Under the pieces are notes generated by a model that made no database searches, had not been told where the DNA came from, and worked only from the letters and a program-made list of their open reading frames with translations. Positions 48,957 through 61,000 of a DNA stretch of 64,000 nt are shown one piece after another. Source of the DNA: Sphagnum compactum (taxonomy: Eukaryota; Bryophyta; Sphagnopsida; Sphagnales); contig OZ234495.1 in assembly GCA_965153455.1 (NCBI GenBank), positions 11,280,875 through 11,344,874 of the forward strand, given 5' to 3'. Numbering within the stretch: position 1 is the stretch's first letter; each line of letters begins with the position of its first letter. The position numbers and the translations under genes are program-made.

Positions 48957-51020
48957 TGGGGTTTGTTCCTAAAATTCAAGGCCCATGTGCTTGCCTTGTC
49001 CCTGACCCCTAGTTTCTGGAACAACCATATTCTAGGGCATCATCCTACACATACATGTATGTTTAAATACCCTTTGGAATTGTGGAATTTAAGCTGTGTA
49101 TCTGGCCATTAGCCAACAACTCTCTATAAAGCTCAACAATGGCATACAAAGAGAAATGTCCCATTTGCAATTGGCAACCAGCTACTTTTGGCTTTTGAGC
49201 CTTGGAAAATTGTTTTATGTCTATAACCTATAGGGAAATTCACCTAGTTTGTGTTTAGGAAAAAGGCACACACTCTACCTATATGGTCCATCATACACTA
49301 ATAATTCATCATGTTCTCTTTTAAAGTCATGCTTTTGTGTGAAATGTTATTTTCCTTTATGTCCATTTAATCATTACTTGGTATAACTTTTTTTCCCCTC
49401 CCCTTCCCCCCCCCCCCAAATGTGTTCTCCTTCATACAATTATAGGTTTGTGCGCCTATAGCTGGTCTTTTATTATTACCTCCTCTTAAATGTGTACCGT
49501 CCTCCATCTTGAAAACCTTGAATAGGAAAGAAAGCTTTCATTATTTGTTTCCAAGTGCATGAAAGCTTCAACCCACCATCATCACCTTACATCTCTGTTG
49601 CATGGAGCCTTGTCCCTACTCGATCGATATTGCATTCCTTGGTCTTAAAACGAGTTATTGGTTAATAGGAACTGGAAAGTACAAGTAACACATGTTTATG
49701 GTTTAGCATCCTTGAAGGTTTACACTTGTTATGTAGTGATGGGAATTTCCCTCGCACCAAAGCTTTTGCAGACAAGAAAAAATACCCCAAAAGAAGAAAC
49801 AAAGAAACTGGTTTTGAGAGAGTTTCATGGAGGTGGGGAGGGAGGAAGGGAGGGGGGAATCATTCTTAATTAACTTCCTTTCATTACGTCAATGGAAATA
49901 TAAATAAAACCCTTAAAAACAAATGACTGACGCTTAACAACTTGTTTTCATTTTTGCACTCAATTGTTGCCTTCCTTATCCATGCAATTATGGGTTTGTC
50001 CAAGAAACAGGTACCTTCAAAAGTCCGCCTTTCAAGTTCAAATATGAAGGGTACCTACCTACCTAGTAGGTACCAAAAGCCAGGCCTAAGAGCCAAGAAA
50101 AGCTTCCAACCAGAATCACCGTATTGGGTTGTCCTTCTTTGTGGCAGGGAGTTCTCTCCTCTTCTGCCCCTCATAGAGCAAGCCAAAAGGCTGCCTCGAT
50201 AGGAGGCAGCAGGTAGGCAGTGGGAGGAGGCAGCCCGGAGTATGAGGGCTGTAGAAAGTTAGCAGGAGGAGAGATGATGATCAGATGCCTTCCTTGAGTG
50301 TTTAGTGGTTGTCGCTGTACAGTGATCAGTGGATCACTGATCCCACAGACAAATGGGAGGAGAAAAGATGCAGGAGCTTTTTTCATGTGTGGGTGGGGGG
50401 TGGAGGTAGTATTGTTGTTTTGGAGTTGGGACCCGGAGGCAGCGAGCGAGTGAGAGAAAGAGAGAGTGGAACTTAGTGATTTTCCTTAAATATGAGTACC
50501 CAAAATCTGGAGAAAGAGACTCAGAATTAAATGAAAGTCAGCCTTGTTTGAAGCTAATAAGTTGATAAATTGGTACTGCTTTGTGGGGTGGCTGCTGCTG
50601 TAACTAGGGACGTGACAGACTGTTGTGTTGCAGCAGCTAGCTGCTGCAAAAGAGGAGGTGATGGCTGGGAGCTTATTAAAGGCTTGTAGGCCTGTATTCC
50701 CTCGTAGGGTTGCATGTATTCCCTCCCAACATTCCCATTGCTGTTCCCCCGCCCTCCCCGCGCTTCTGTTCAGTGTTGCACCTATCGGGGGATACGGTCA
50801 TCATACCAGCTATGCCCACGCTTATAACTCCTACTTTTTTCCCGTCCTTGCGTCCCTTTGCCTTTTGAACTCGCTCTTTTTACGATGGGAGAAGGCATGC
50901 TTGGCTAGCTACAGGTTTGGCAGCAAAGCAGGACTGGGACCCGGAGGGCATGCTATTGCCTCTGTTGCAGGATCTTGCATCATGCTTTTTCCTTCCTTGG
51001 ATAAGTAAGTAAGTAAAAAT
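48957..51020. other. GC-balanced island without an assigned gene
   Basis: Composition resembles that of genic flanks. A GAGAGAAAGAGAGAG tract lies near 50450, and self-complementary TGATCAGTGGATCACTGATC sequence occurs near 50322-50342. Frames up to 127 codons (50625-51008 plus) show no domain. The island may hold untranslated exons or a decayed gene together with the coding-like exon at 48.4 kb. Confidence 0.35.
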
Positions 51021-51028
51021 GTGCCCAC

Positions 51029-51311
51029 CAGTGTTGCATGCGCAGTTATTAAAAAAAAAAGGAACAAACCCCTACCAGTTATCAGGGCAGTTCTTACTGT
51101 TCATAACAGTGGTTTTCAAAAGATCAACGAACAACTGGGTTCTTGACATATTACAATGGATCTCAAAAACAGAAAAAATCAAATATTTGGCTTTATAATT
51201 GCGGACTTTTTTCAGGTTCTTTCATGAATGATAACCACTGTTCTTTCATGTTTTCTGAAATAATCGGAATAATCAATGGTTATTAAAAAATCAAATACCT
51301 GCCCAACACTG
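51029..51311. mobile_element. Non-autonomous hAT-type element (283 bp)
   Basis: The element begins CAGTGTTGCATGCGCAGTTA and ends with the reverse complement of CAGTGTTGGGCAGGTATTTG. The right end is nearly identical to the left end of the element at 28300 (CAGTGTTGGGCAGTT), so both belong to one family. The flanking 8-mers are GTGCCCAC and GTGGGCAC, equal at 6 of 8 positions as direct repeats and also reverse complements of each other. They may be a diverged 8-bp target duplication or an extension of the inverted repeat. No coding capacity is present. Confidence 0.7.
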
Positions 51312-51999
51312 GTGGGCACCAATGTGCCAGGACCCATAAGGGAACCTGTGTGAGGGGGATTTTCTTTCTGCTCTCCCATTTCATGGGCTCCTTTTTGTTT
51401 TGTTCCTCTTCCATTTCCCAAGGACAGGAATAGAGGTCATCACCAGAGTTTCCATCTGAAAAGAACGGACGCATGAATTTCAAATCTAGGTGATGGTTTG
51501 ATGGATTCAAATTGGTAGACTTCTAAAAGTCAGCAACCAACTCCAGGCAGGTGGACAAGACTACCACCCTGGTGCGACTCTGAAACGACAAGGCTACCTT
51601 GTTTGTGTTGTAATTCTTGTTATGAGAGCATCTTCCTTGCAGGACCAGGGCCAACAGCAACTTCGCAGTGGGCCAAGAAAATGCCGTTGAGATCCTCATC
51701 ACAAGCCGGGTATCACAAAATATTAGTTGGTCCCATCATTTGGGGCTCATTACTTTGGAAATGGGGTGCTCTTTGTCGTTTTCATCAAGTGCCTCACTAT
51801 TTTGTGTAAAGGAATGTCATGCATTATCATATTGGCACTTACAGCTATCACTCATCTTAAATAGAGTTCACCTTCAAACCAAAATATGTACTCACTTGAA
51901 AATAGCAAGAATCCAAGCCCAAAACATGAAATGGAATACACACCGAACTAGGTGCCAAAATGAAGCTTGCATAAAACATAAGAGACTTACAACAATAAA

Positions 52000-54290
52000 C
52001 TTGTGTGTTTTAAAATCTCAAATCACCAAAAGTGATTTGAGAACATAGAACTTGAAATTGTATCCTAAACACAAAATAACTTGAATCTCATTTGCACTTG
52101 AACCAATTCCAAATTAAAACTCAATTAATTACACTAACATAGCTTAACACTAACCTAATTAGGACTTAACTAGGCACAAAATAAACATTTTAAATAGTTA
52201 TCATGCATTACCATATCAATGGTTACAACCATCATTGTCCACACACACATAAACCAAATAAAATAAATCACTTTACATAACACTTCACCTCCAAACCACC
52301 CCCTTATTTGAGGTTAAGGGCATTAACCAAATAACAACATAGGAAATTCCTTCTATAAATTCACCAAGAATGAATATTTCAATTTTAAAGTGGAAGGAGC
52401 AATAGGCGAAATGCAAATGTGAACCCCATTGTTAATCATTTAACTACAATCCCCACAAATCCTCAACCAAAGATGAATCATCATGGGGAAAAATGTAAGA
52501 TACTCTTACTATCTAACTACAAGAATAAATACCTAAGTTTCTTTAGTGCATTGAGAGAAAAATCATTTTTCAATTAGTACTTCCTCCAACGGTGGCATAC
52601 AACATCCCATATGTCAACCTCTAACACACCAATCACAAATCAACATAATGATTACCCTTAAAGATTGCTCAAACAACATTAATTGTAGGTTGACAAGGAC
52701 AATAATCAAAGATGAGTTAATTTGGCCATCCACATTAAGAAGATGACACAACATGCAATTACATTGTGGTTTTTCCATGTTTGATCATCTTGGCCTTTCA
52801 ACAATAACATTCCAAAAGGTAACTCCTTCTGCACATGCAAAATACCATGTCTTATAATCACATCCAATGTAGTTGATGTTATTTGTTACGTTTACATATG
52901 ATTTTCCAACTTGAATTTATGAATTCAAGGCTAATAACCACCTCCATAAATAATGGCATAATGCAACATATCCCAATGCCAAGTAATTATCAAATTCTTT
53001 CCATAGCCATTGACATTACATGTTGCAACAAAGTTGTTCATTGTTCACAGACCTAAAGTGTTAAAGGTAGAATTACCAAACCTTTAGCTAGTTTTTACTA
53101 CTTACTACAACTATAGTAACCTATAGTTACTAGTGGTAAATAGGAGTTGTTAGGTAAGCCCCCTACTTGATGCATTGTTTTAAGAGGTTTAGTTGACTTT
53201 ACTTCTATTACTTTAAGGTGGTTAATTGACTTTCCCAACTACTTTCCTTAATTGAGGAGGTGTTGCCATAAGTTTATGAAGTAGGTAGGAAAGTCAATAA
53301 ACTAGAAAAATCATGGGAACAGTTGAAGGATTTGAACTAATTGTGATGGCCACTAGGGTAGCAAGTAGGCAAGACTAATTTACCTACTTAAGGGGTTATT
53401 TGTGTGATTCGAAAAAAACTTGGAGGAAGGGAAAAGTTGAATAAATGGTGCATGTTCAAAATAGAGTTGTATGTTGGGAAGAAAGACAAAGTTGTTGGAA
53501 CAAGGTAGTAAAATAAAATAATGGATCAAATTTGAATAAGGTCTGTAGTGGGTGAAAATATCCTTGGCTGGTACCACTAGGAACCACCTTGCCAAAATCA
53601 CAAGAAAGTTGAACCCAATTTTTTAAATAAAATTCCATTTACTTATACATTAGTTTATTTAATTGGATTAGGTGGGCTATGTTTTCCCCCCTTATGCACA
53701 CACACATGAAAAATAATGAACTTTCAAAAACCTATAATATGCATTAACATAATTTTGATTCCTAAACCATTCCTCACCCAATTCTTGATTCTTTTAAAAA
53801 GTGTCCTTACACTTACACATTAGATATTTTTCTTGTTTATTTAGTACGTGCACAAGGGAATGATCCAAACCAATCATTAAACTAACAAAAGGTGAAAATA
53901 TTTATCATTTGCGTTCTTGACATCAATGGCCCTTTGTGACTTCACGATTTTGATTTCAAAAATTCATAACTAAATGAAAATTGATTCAATCAATTATTTA
54001 TAAAGGATATCAAGTAGGTTGGCATTTGAAATATTCGTAAAAATTAACATCTAAGACAAATTTTCAAAAAATAGATTCCTTTCATGTTCATGATATAAAA
54101 AAATCCCTTGTGTTACATTCTTGAAACTTTTTGCTTATGCATTCATTTTCCACATCAAACAGATTTTTTTGTAAATTTAATTAGAGTTTTGAATTCTACA
54201 TGACTTGGGTAACCTTTTGATAAATAATTTGGAATGAAGAGTTTTTTATATGTGAGTCCTACGTTGTCCTAAAGTTGGATGGGTCTCATA
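52000..54290. other. AT-rich DNA, likely LTR or other retroelement flank
   Basis: No gene recognised. Because a minus-strand LTR appears to start at 54307, part of this region is probably the LTR of the gypsy relic on its right. I could not find its other end. Short words such as GTAGGTAGG and TAGTTACTAG near 53.1-53.4 kb recall the repeat at 55.8 kb. Confidence 0.35.
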
Positions 54291-54306
54291 AATTTGGGGT
54301 GTGACA

Positions 54307-55575
54307 TTCGTAGTGGTACCACTGAAGGATAAGTTTGCCCCAATAGCAATAATAAATTATTGTAATGTTCCAATAATGTTGTACAATGTGGTTATGATGA
54401 AACAATGGAAAAAGGGTGATTCTTTGTGCCACTTGAATGTGTGCTACCTAAGGACAATAATGTGTTGTTGTTTTTTCTAGTAATGTTTTAGGCCTAGTAG
54501 AAAGCCCGCAAAAAATCATTATTGTAGTTGTTACCTTGTTCGATTTTTTCCCCAAAAATTACAATGGTCATTTCCCAAGGGCATAACTCCTTCATAACAC
54601 ATTGGAACAAAGTGTTGTTTGTTCTAGTAGTTTCATGTTTAGGTTAATTAACTACTTTAAAACCTAAGTACCCTTTAAAGATTTACCTACAATTGTACTA
54701 TTTTTTTTGTTTACAAACCCAGTAACTCTATAACTAATAGATTAACTTGGCACTTGAAATCTCCTAGACTACTCCAAATCCAATGAGGTTTCTTGGGTTA
54801 GAATTTATAGTAGGTCATTTAACTAATATAATCCCTAATTTGACAAGTTACATTTCCCAATAGAACCATGTTGTTTTCTTTCACTTGGATATTTTGTCCT
54901 ATTAGGTCCTTGGAAAAAGAGTTAGCTTCCATGAATCACACATTATGATTACTACCATTGCATCTTGTTGAATTGAAGTTAGTAACTCATGCCCATGGCT
55001 AAACAATAGAAAATATGGTGAGAACAATGCAAAAGAAGCTTACCAACTAAACATATACCCCATAGTTAACCATGGTAATTATAAATCACAGTCTTTACTA
55101 TGGCCCTTTTGAAACCCATATTTTTGCAAACCATGTTTCACCGTTTTCACCATTCATTTAATTAACTCTTCTGCTTCATATGGTTTTGTGAAGTTGTATA
55201 ATGATCGATCAATGTTTTCTCACATAACTCTTGGAACTCCTCACAAAATTTTATACCTTAGTCAATGAATATTTTGGCTAGAATGCCAAACCTACTAAAC
55301 ACCTTGTCCAAAATGCATAAGTAACTCCCTTGCTATTACAATATAGCAATGGCACCAAATTTAACCACTTCAAAAAATGTTCAATCACAACCAAAATGTA
55401 TTGATTATGTTGCACTATCAAATTCAATGGACTAATAAAATCCAAACTCCACCAATGAGTTTGGTGTAGTAATTGATCCCATGATGGGCAATGGTTGTAA
55501 ATGAGGTGTAGGTGTATTGAATGACATTCACACTTGGTCACACACCACACATTGAGAAACAAATTATTAAACATA
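54307..55575 (-). pseudogene. Ty3/gypsy integrase relic with probable 3' LTR edge
   Basis: On the minus strand, from about 55575, the translation gives remains of the integrase zinc finger, then CPSWDQLLHQTHWWSLDF (first catalytic Asp), NQYILV, IEHFLKWLNLVPL, a FID-stop-G segment where the second Asp motif normally reads D-Q-G, CEEFQELCEK and TTSQNH. A frameshift follows, then EAEEL (region of the catalytic Glu), VKTVKHGLQKYGFQKGH, LPWLTMGY and SPYFLLF, reaching about 54.95 kb. Further down, the minus strand reads TGTCACACCCCAAATTT at 54307, a typical start of a plant gypsy LTR. At least four stops fall where CAA, CAG or CGA codons are expected. The element is dead, and the 5' part and 5' LTR are missing from view. 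Confidence 0.8.
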
Positions 55576-55754
55576 TAATTACATATTTTGCCACTAGTAT
55601 TTGAATAATTAATTCCAATTTACTTAGTAAGTCCGAAATGGCTTAAGAAGCTAATTGAATTATAATTTCCTAAATGCAACTATTGCCTATTCTAAAATGT
55701 TATTCACCGGATTAAAAACCAAATATAAGGTTCAAAGGAAGTATACTATTGAAC

Positions 55755-56100
55755 TAGGGCCCACATAGGTATGTAGGTAGGTAAGTAAATAATAGGTACA
55801 CGGGTGGGTGAGTAATAAATAGGTAAGTAACTAACTAAGCAAATAGGTGGATGAATAGGTAGGAGGTAGATACATAAGGTAGTAGATCATTGGCCATCTT
55901 GATTAACTATTCAACTTTATTAAAAATAATTAACCATTTTGACTAAGGTTGTACAACTTCACTATGTGTATCTAATCGAATAAACCACTATAGTCAAGTT
56001 GATTAATCGACAAATACATGTGTCATTCAAGCCCCTAGCCTTTGATCAAGATGTATATGTCCATTAGTCAAAATCATAAGTTAGTCAATTTGAACCTGTT
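55755..56100. repeat. Dispersed repeat with GTAGG/GTAA and TTGACTA words, copy 2
   Basis: A degenerate tetranucleotide block (AGGTAGGTAAGTAAATA.. and GGTAGGAGGTAG) is followed by TTGACTAA-, TTGATTAA- and GTCAAGTTGATTAA-type words. The order parallels 31.98-32.40 kb, suggesting a repeat family of unknown class. Confidence 0.4.
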
Positions 56101-56539
56101 AAAAAACTATGATTTGTAGTAGTGATTTCTTGATTAGTGGAATACATTGAGGACCTCCTTGCTCCATCTTGTGGCTTTTTGAATTTATCCCATTACCAAA
56201 AAATGTGTTCTATTCCATTGTGCATTCCACCTGTTGTCGAACAAAAATTTCAAAATCCGTTTGTATGGTTTTTGTCCCAATGGACATCATTAAAAAATGG
56301 ATCACATGGCAACAATTCCATCAACAATTCCTCCCAACAACCTATTTAGTGGTTGCTCATGCATTTCCACTATGCATTTCCAATAATCATCCACACAACA
56401 TGTAGTGGTTTTGGATGATCATATATACATATATATATGTAGAATTATTATTATTATTCATATTTTTTAAGCATATGACCTATATACAATCAGTATATGA
56501 TCAACATACGATCCATACACGGTCAACATATGGTTGAAA

Positions 56540-56605
56540 TACAATTGTTGGTATCAAGATTTGAACCTTGGTCTCCTTGGATACCTCCAAGGTCTTTGCC
56601 ATCCA
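56540..56605 (-). repeat. tRNA-like sequence, possible SINE or tRNA relic
   Basis: On the minus strand GTTGGATGGCAAAGACC (A-box region) is followed by a potential anticodon stem CCTTGG/CCAAGG with a 6-nt loop, then GGTTCAAATC, a near-consensus B box within a CAAG/CTTG stem. This is the order of a tRNA. The acceptor stem does not pair well and the anticodon loop is short, so a functional tRNA is unlikely. A tRNA-derived SINE head or a decayed tRNA is more plausible. Confidence 0.4.
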
Positions 56606-56689
56606 ACTGCCATTTTAGGTTGTAATAAAAACACGTCAAAAATTACATATATCCAATTACAAATTAAATTGCATGTGCATTCCACACTA

Positions 56690-56775
56690 TGTGATTTCCG
56701 TTGTGCATTTCCACTATGTAATTTCCATTATGCATTTCTACTATGTATTTCCACTTTGGATTTCCATTAATCCAT
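56690..56775. repeat. Short tandem repeat of about 14-15 bp
   Basis: Repeated words of the form (C/T)ATTTCCACTATGT(A/G), five to six degenerate copies. The same word also occurs near 56355-56385. Confidence 0.6.
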
Positions 56776-57421
56776 GGAGTTTCAAACTTCAAGTGAAATT
56801 TTTGTGAACAAACATCAAGAATAATTCAAATTTTTATGAGAATTTCATAAAACAAAAAACATTTTGTCTACATCCATGTTATTCCCACCGGGTCCCTAAT
56901 GCTGCATAGATAGAGTGCAATTTAGTAGGAATTTTCCATTAAACATCCATTATAGTGGAAAAGAAATTAATAATTGAATCCACCCAAGATGTTTCGTGCT
57001 AGTGTTTCCATTCAACAACTGGTTGGGTGGTCAACTTTAGTGGAATAAGACATATCTAGTAATGACATGTTGATGACATGCAATGTTAGTGATGGATCAC
57101 ATTCAATAGTCAAAAATGACTTTTGACTAAATGGTAAAATGATGCCATGCAATGTCAACAAAATGAAGTTCATTCACACATGGATCATAATAAAAAAATG
57201 GCTTTCAACTGTAATGGTAAGTAGGTTTATAATTAAAGTGTTCAATGTCCATGGTGTTGACCAACGATGTTACGGAGTGAATATGTGAACATGAACATGA
57301 ACCTGTGAACGTGAACCTCTGAACAATAATGAATATATCTAGAATATTTTGAAGATGGGGACAAAATATTATTCAAATATCCCTATGCCACATAAGAATG
57401 ACGTGGCAAATATTTTTCCAC

Positions 57422-57750
57422 ATGTACATGGATGAAATTCACAAAATGGATGAAAGTTGAACATTGATGAACTATTTGGATGATAATTAAAAGTAGACAA
57501 ATTATTTGGATGAAAAAATTAACAAGTTGAAATGTATGGATGAAATTAGTTCCAAAATAATTATGCCAAATGAAAACCACAAGTACATGGATGAAAATTA
57601 CAAAATGGATGAAATATTTGGATGAATGTGGAGCATGAATGAACTTTGGATGATAATCGGAAGTAAACGAATTATTTGGATGAAACTTTTGGTTAATTGA
57701 ATGTATGGATAAAATTAATTCCAAAATAGTTATGACAAATGGAAATTACT
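57422..57750. repeat. Tandem duplication with period of about 160-170 bp, rich in TGGATGA
   Basis: Two imperfect copies: GTACATGGATGAAA begins at 57424 and again at 57583, and CCAAAATA(A/G)TTATG occurs at 57552 and 57721. Each unit itself contains several TTTGGATGA words. The 113-codon minus-strand frame here (57383-57724) is composed of repeated segments, as expected from the DNA repeat, and is not a gene. Confidence 0.75.
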
Positions 57751-58065
57751 AGACTCACATAATTTTCATGTCAAACTTCATTTACGAAAAGAGTGTTAAA
57801 AGTGAAACTCGAAGGAATTACATTACAATGTAAAAGGGTGAAACAATAACTTGTGTAAGTTAAGCTAAGTCACATAGTAAATCAAGGGTAGGAAGTCCAC
57901 ATAATGATGGAATGGGAAAATGTTTGAAAAATTAGTGAATATTGCATTATACACATCATGCTAAAAAAAAAGTATTTCTACAACAAAATGCATTCCATAA
58001 CCACAAAACCCATAATAGTCATATTTAATACCTATCTAGAATAACATTGCAACCTAATTTACCTC

Positions 58066-61000
58066 CTAAACTTTGGCACAATCTAATAATCTATGAACCT
58101 CGTTCCAGCTCCAAGATGGATAGTGGATGAATGGTTTTCTAATCCCAATATACATGGCATATTGCAAAATGTAATACAAGTGCTTAGATTGCACCCACGG
58201 CCCTTGCTTGTTGAGGGACCCAAACATCTAGAAGAAAAATCCACACGACTACAAGTCGAATAATCATTAATCGTTACCTCATAATGCTTACAGTTTTCTG
58301 GTGGTCTTGAAAGGAGGCCATAAATCCGTCCTTGTCCCAGAGGAGGAATGTTAGAATGAGTTAATAATGTGGCTTCAAGTATTTATCGCACCTCCCACTT
58401 GTTTTCTTGTAGAATGGATAGTTTGAACGTGTCAAGATGACGAATCTTCTTCCCATTCCTTGATTTGGGCCAAGCATCTAGATCCAATGGCTTATAGACA
58501 TGGATAGAATTACTATCACCAAAAACATTCCAAGGGCACATGTGGACGGTTGGTTTACGGGTGCAAATCTATCATCCCCAACTTGATTAACAAGGGGACA
58601 TATTGGTTTCTTTGAATGCAAGAAACCAACCTTCCCAATGCTACCACCTCAATTTGAATGAGATATATCCCTACTTGCACAAGCCATAATGAATGCAAGG
58701 CTAACATATTTCCTGCTTGTCTTTCCCACACAACGCATAAGGCCATCATGACAAAACAAAAACTTATGTAGCTCAATTGATCCACCTTTGGTTGTAGACC
58801 AATAACCAACATAACATGGAGCATGAATAACATGATTTGTTTGCTTTGAGATGATTTTGGCTTTGCAGTAATGTTTAATGTATTTTTGCAACATTGAGCA
58901 ACGAGTGTTTGATTTTGGGGGGCAATGTTCAATTCGCCAAATGCCATCCCCACAAAGGTAATCAAGGACCTCCACACCATCATGGGTGATAACAAGAATA
59001 AGGTTGTTGGTTTCCCCCACATCCACAACTGACGATTGGTTGATTGGAGCCATTACATTGGCCAAATTCAGATGAAAGAAATTCATTCGATCATGTTAGT
59101 GTGAATATATTTCTGACCCAAGTGGAAGGTTTGATTTGCATTTAGCTGATCAAAACACTTCCTCACCTTCCAAATGTGGTATTTTAGCAGAAATACCAAA
59201 GCTTAAGGAGTATTTGGCAACTGTAGCAGCAATTTGGACTAGGTCGCCAAATTGACTAACTTTATGTAGACAAAATTCATTCTTGTCCGGACTGGTCCTA
59301 AATGCACCTCCTTGTAAGAAGGCATAATATAATGAGGATTTCCTGAATGCTCGCACGTAATCGTCGGACGTTGCAGCAAAGAGGCAAATACCTTTATTAT
59401 TAGATTATTGGAGCCAAATGTTATGGACTATCTCGATAAGTTATAAATCAACATATCAACTTCTTCCTCAAAAGAAAAGTTTTACAAGCACATAAAAGGA
59501 ATGAAGTCAAAAGTAAACAAGGACAAATGCAAATAAAATTTGAACAAAATACTTTATAAGAACTTACATCCAACATGAAGCCTCCCCATTGTTTCACACG
59601 AAAGTGCCAAAAGCCAAGCAATTGTTGAGCTCGTGAATGGCGCCCTCACTACCAATTTTAGACGAGTACCACGAAGATTAAATGGTAGCATATCAAAGGT
59701 CAGCTTCCTCCAAGGGCTTGGTTTTTTTGTATTCATAACAAAGGGCTTTATGTTGATCATGGAACTTTGGTGCAATCAGTTGCTTGATGTGTTGACTGAA
59801 TCCAAGGGAAAAAACACATTCACTCTTTGTTAACCATCTTGACCGTAGGATCTCTAGTCCCATAAACAATGTGAACAACATTTTAGTTTACTTGCGCACT
59901 ATCCGCCATGAACCTTTTGAAAACAGGCGTACCCAACCCTTTCTTCTCAACAATTGCGTTCAACTTCTTACACATAATTCATTGAGCTTCCATGTCCTCG
60001 AATTACATGTCATAGACCGCAATCATCATGACCTTATAATAGACCAGGTCATAAATGTGACAAGCCATGGTTGTCCATCTTTGAACACATTTTACATGAT
60101 TGAACATCATCCATGCATTTTGCAAATCATCAACTGATTGCATTTGCTAAACCAAATCAAATCTAAAGGCAACTCCATCAATGGACATCTTAAACAAATA
60201 AACCTTTTGCCCAACTTGTTAACTAGGAAAACATTTGTACTAAATATGATCGTAACCAAACAATGCCTTCAATTTGAGGATATAGTCAAGGGAGCTTGAG
60301 TTACTAGGACAATGCTTTAATGAAACAATCAAATTGCATATTCCAGTGGAGCACAAAGGAGTGAACTTAATAGCGTTTGATCAAATTTTTCACCTTTGAA
60401 AAACTCCACAAGACCTTCTCCATCCTTATTGAACAAGTGATAAGAGAAAAACGTCTTACTCATAGACAAAGCAATAGCTGAAATGGTAATAATTGGTGTG
60501 TGACAAACCTCATCTACAACCATGTTCTTCATCTCCTTGAAGGATTATCTACACTTGCCATCTCCAACTAGATGGGCATGGGTGCCCAAGTGGATCACGA
60601 CTCTTGAAAGATTTGGAAACTTGTGAATAACATAACACATTCTGTAATTGTAAGTTTATAGACAGGTGGGCAAAGAATTGCAAAACTTACAACTAATGGT
60701 ACAGATTAGGGATTTCATGAGACGTTGCCCAGATATCAAAAATTGGGAACTATCGCCACTTCAAAAACCTTTCATATTATGCAAAAAATGTTGAAACAAA
60801 GGACAATAATCATTCTAACACACAAATGTCCAAGGCATTTCGTCATTTTAAAGCCCAATCCAAACAAATTCTTAATGTTATTGTCTGTAACTTGCACCAA
60901 ACATGACCACTGTACTTTCTATCCATACCTTGCAATTGTCTAGAATGTCCCAATGGATGACAAACAAAAGGAAGGTCAAATAATATGTCACCATTGAATT

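Noticed and set aside
57383-57724. 113-codon minus-strand frame with repeated FIH-type segments
   Set aside because: It is explained by the 160-170 bp tandem duplication rich in TGGATGA.
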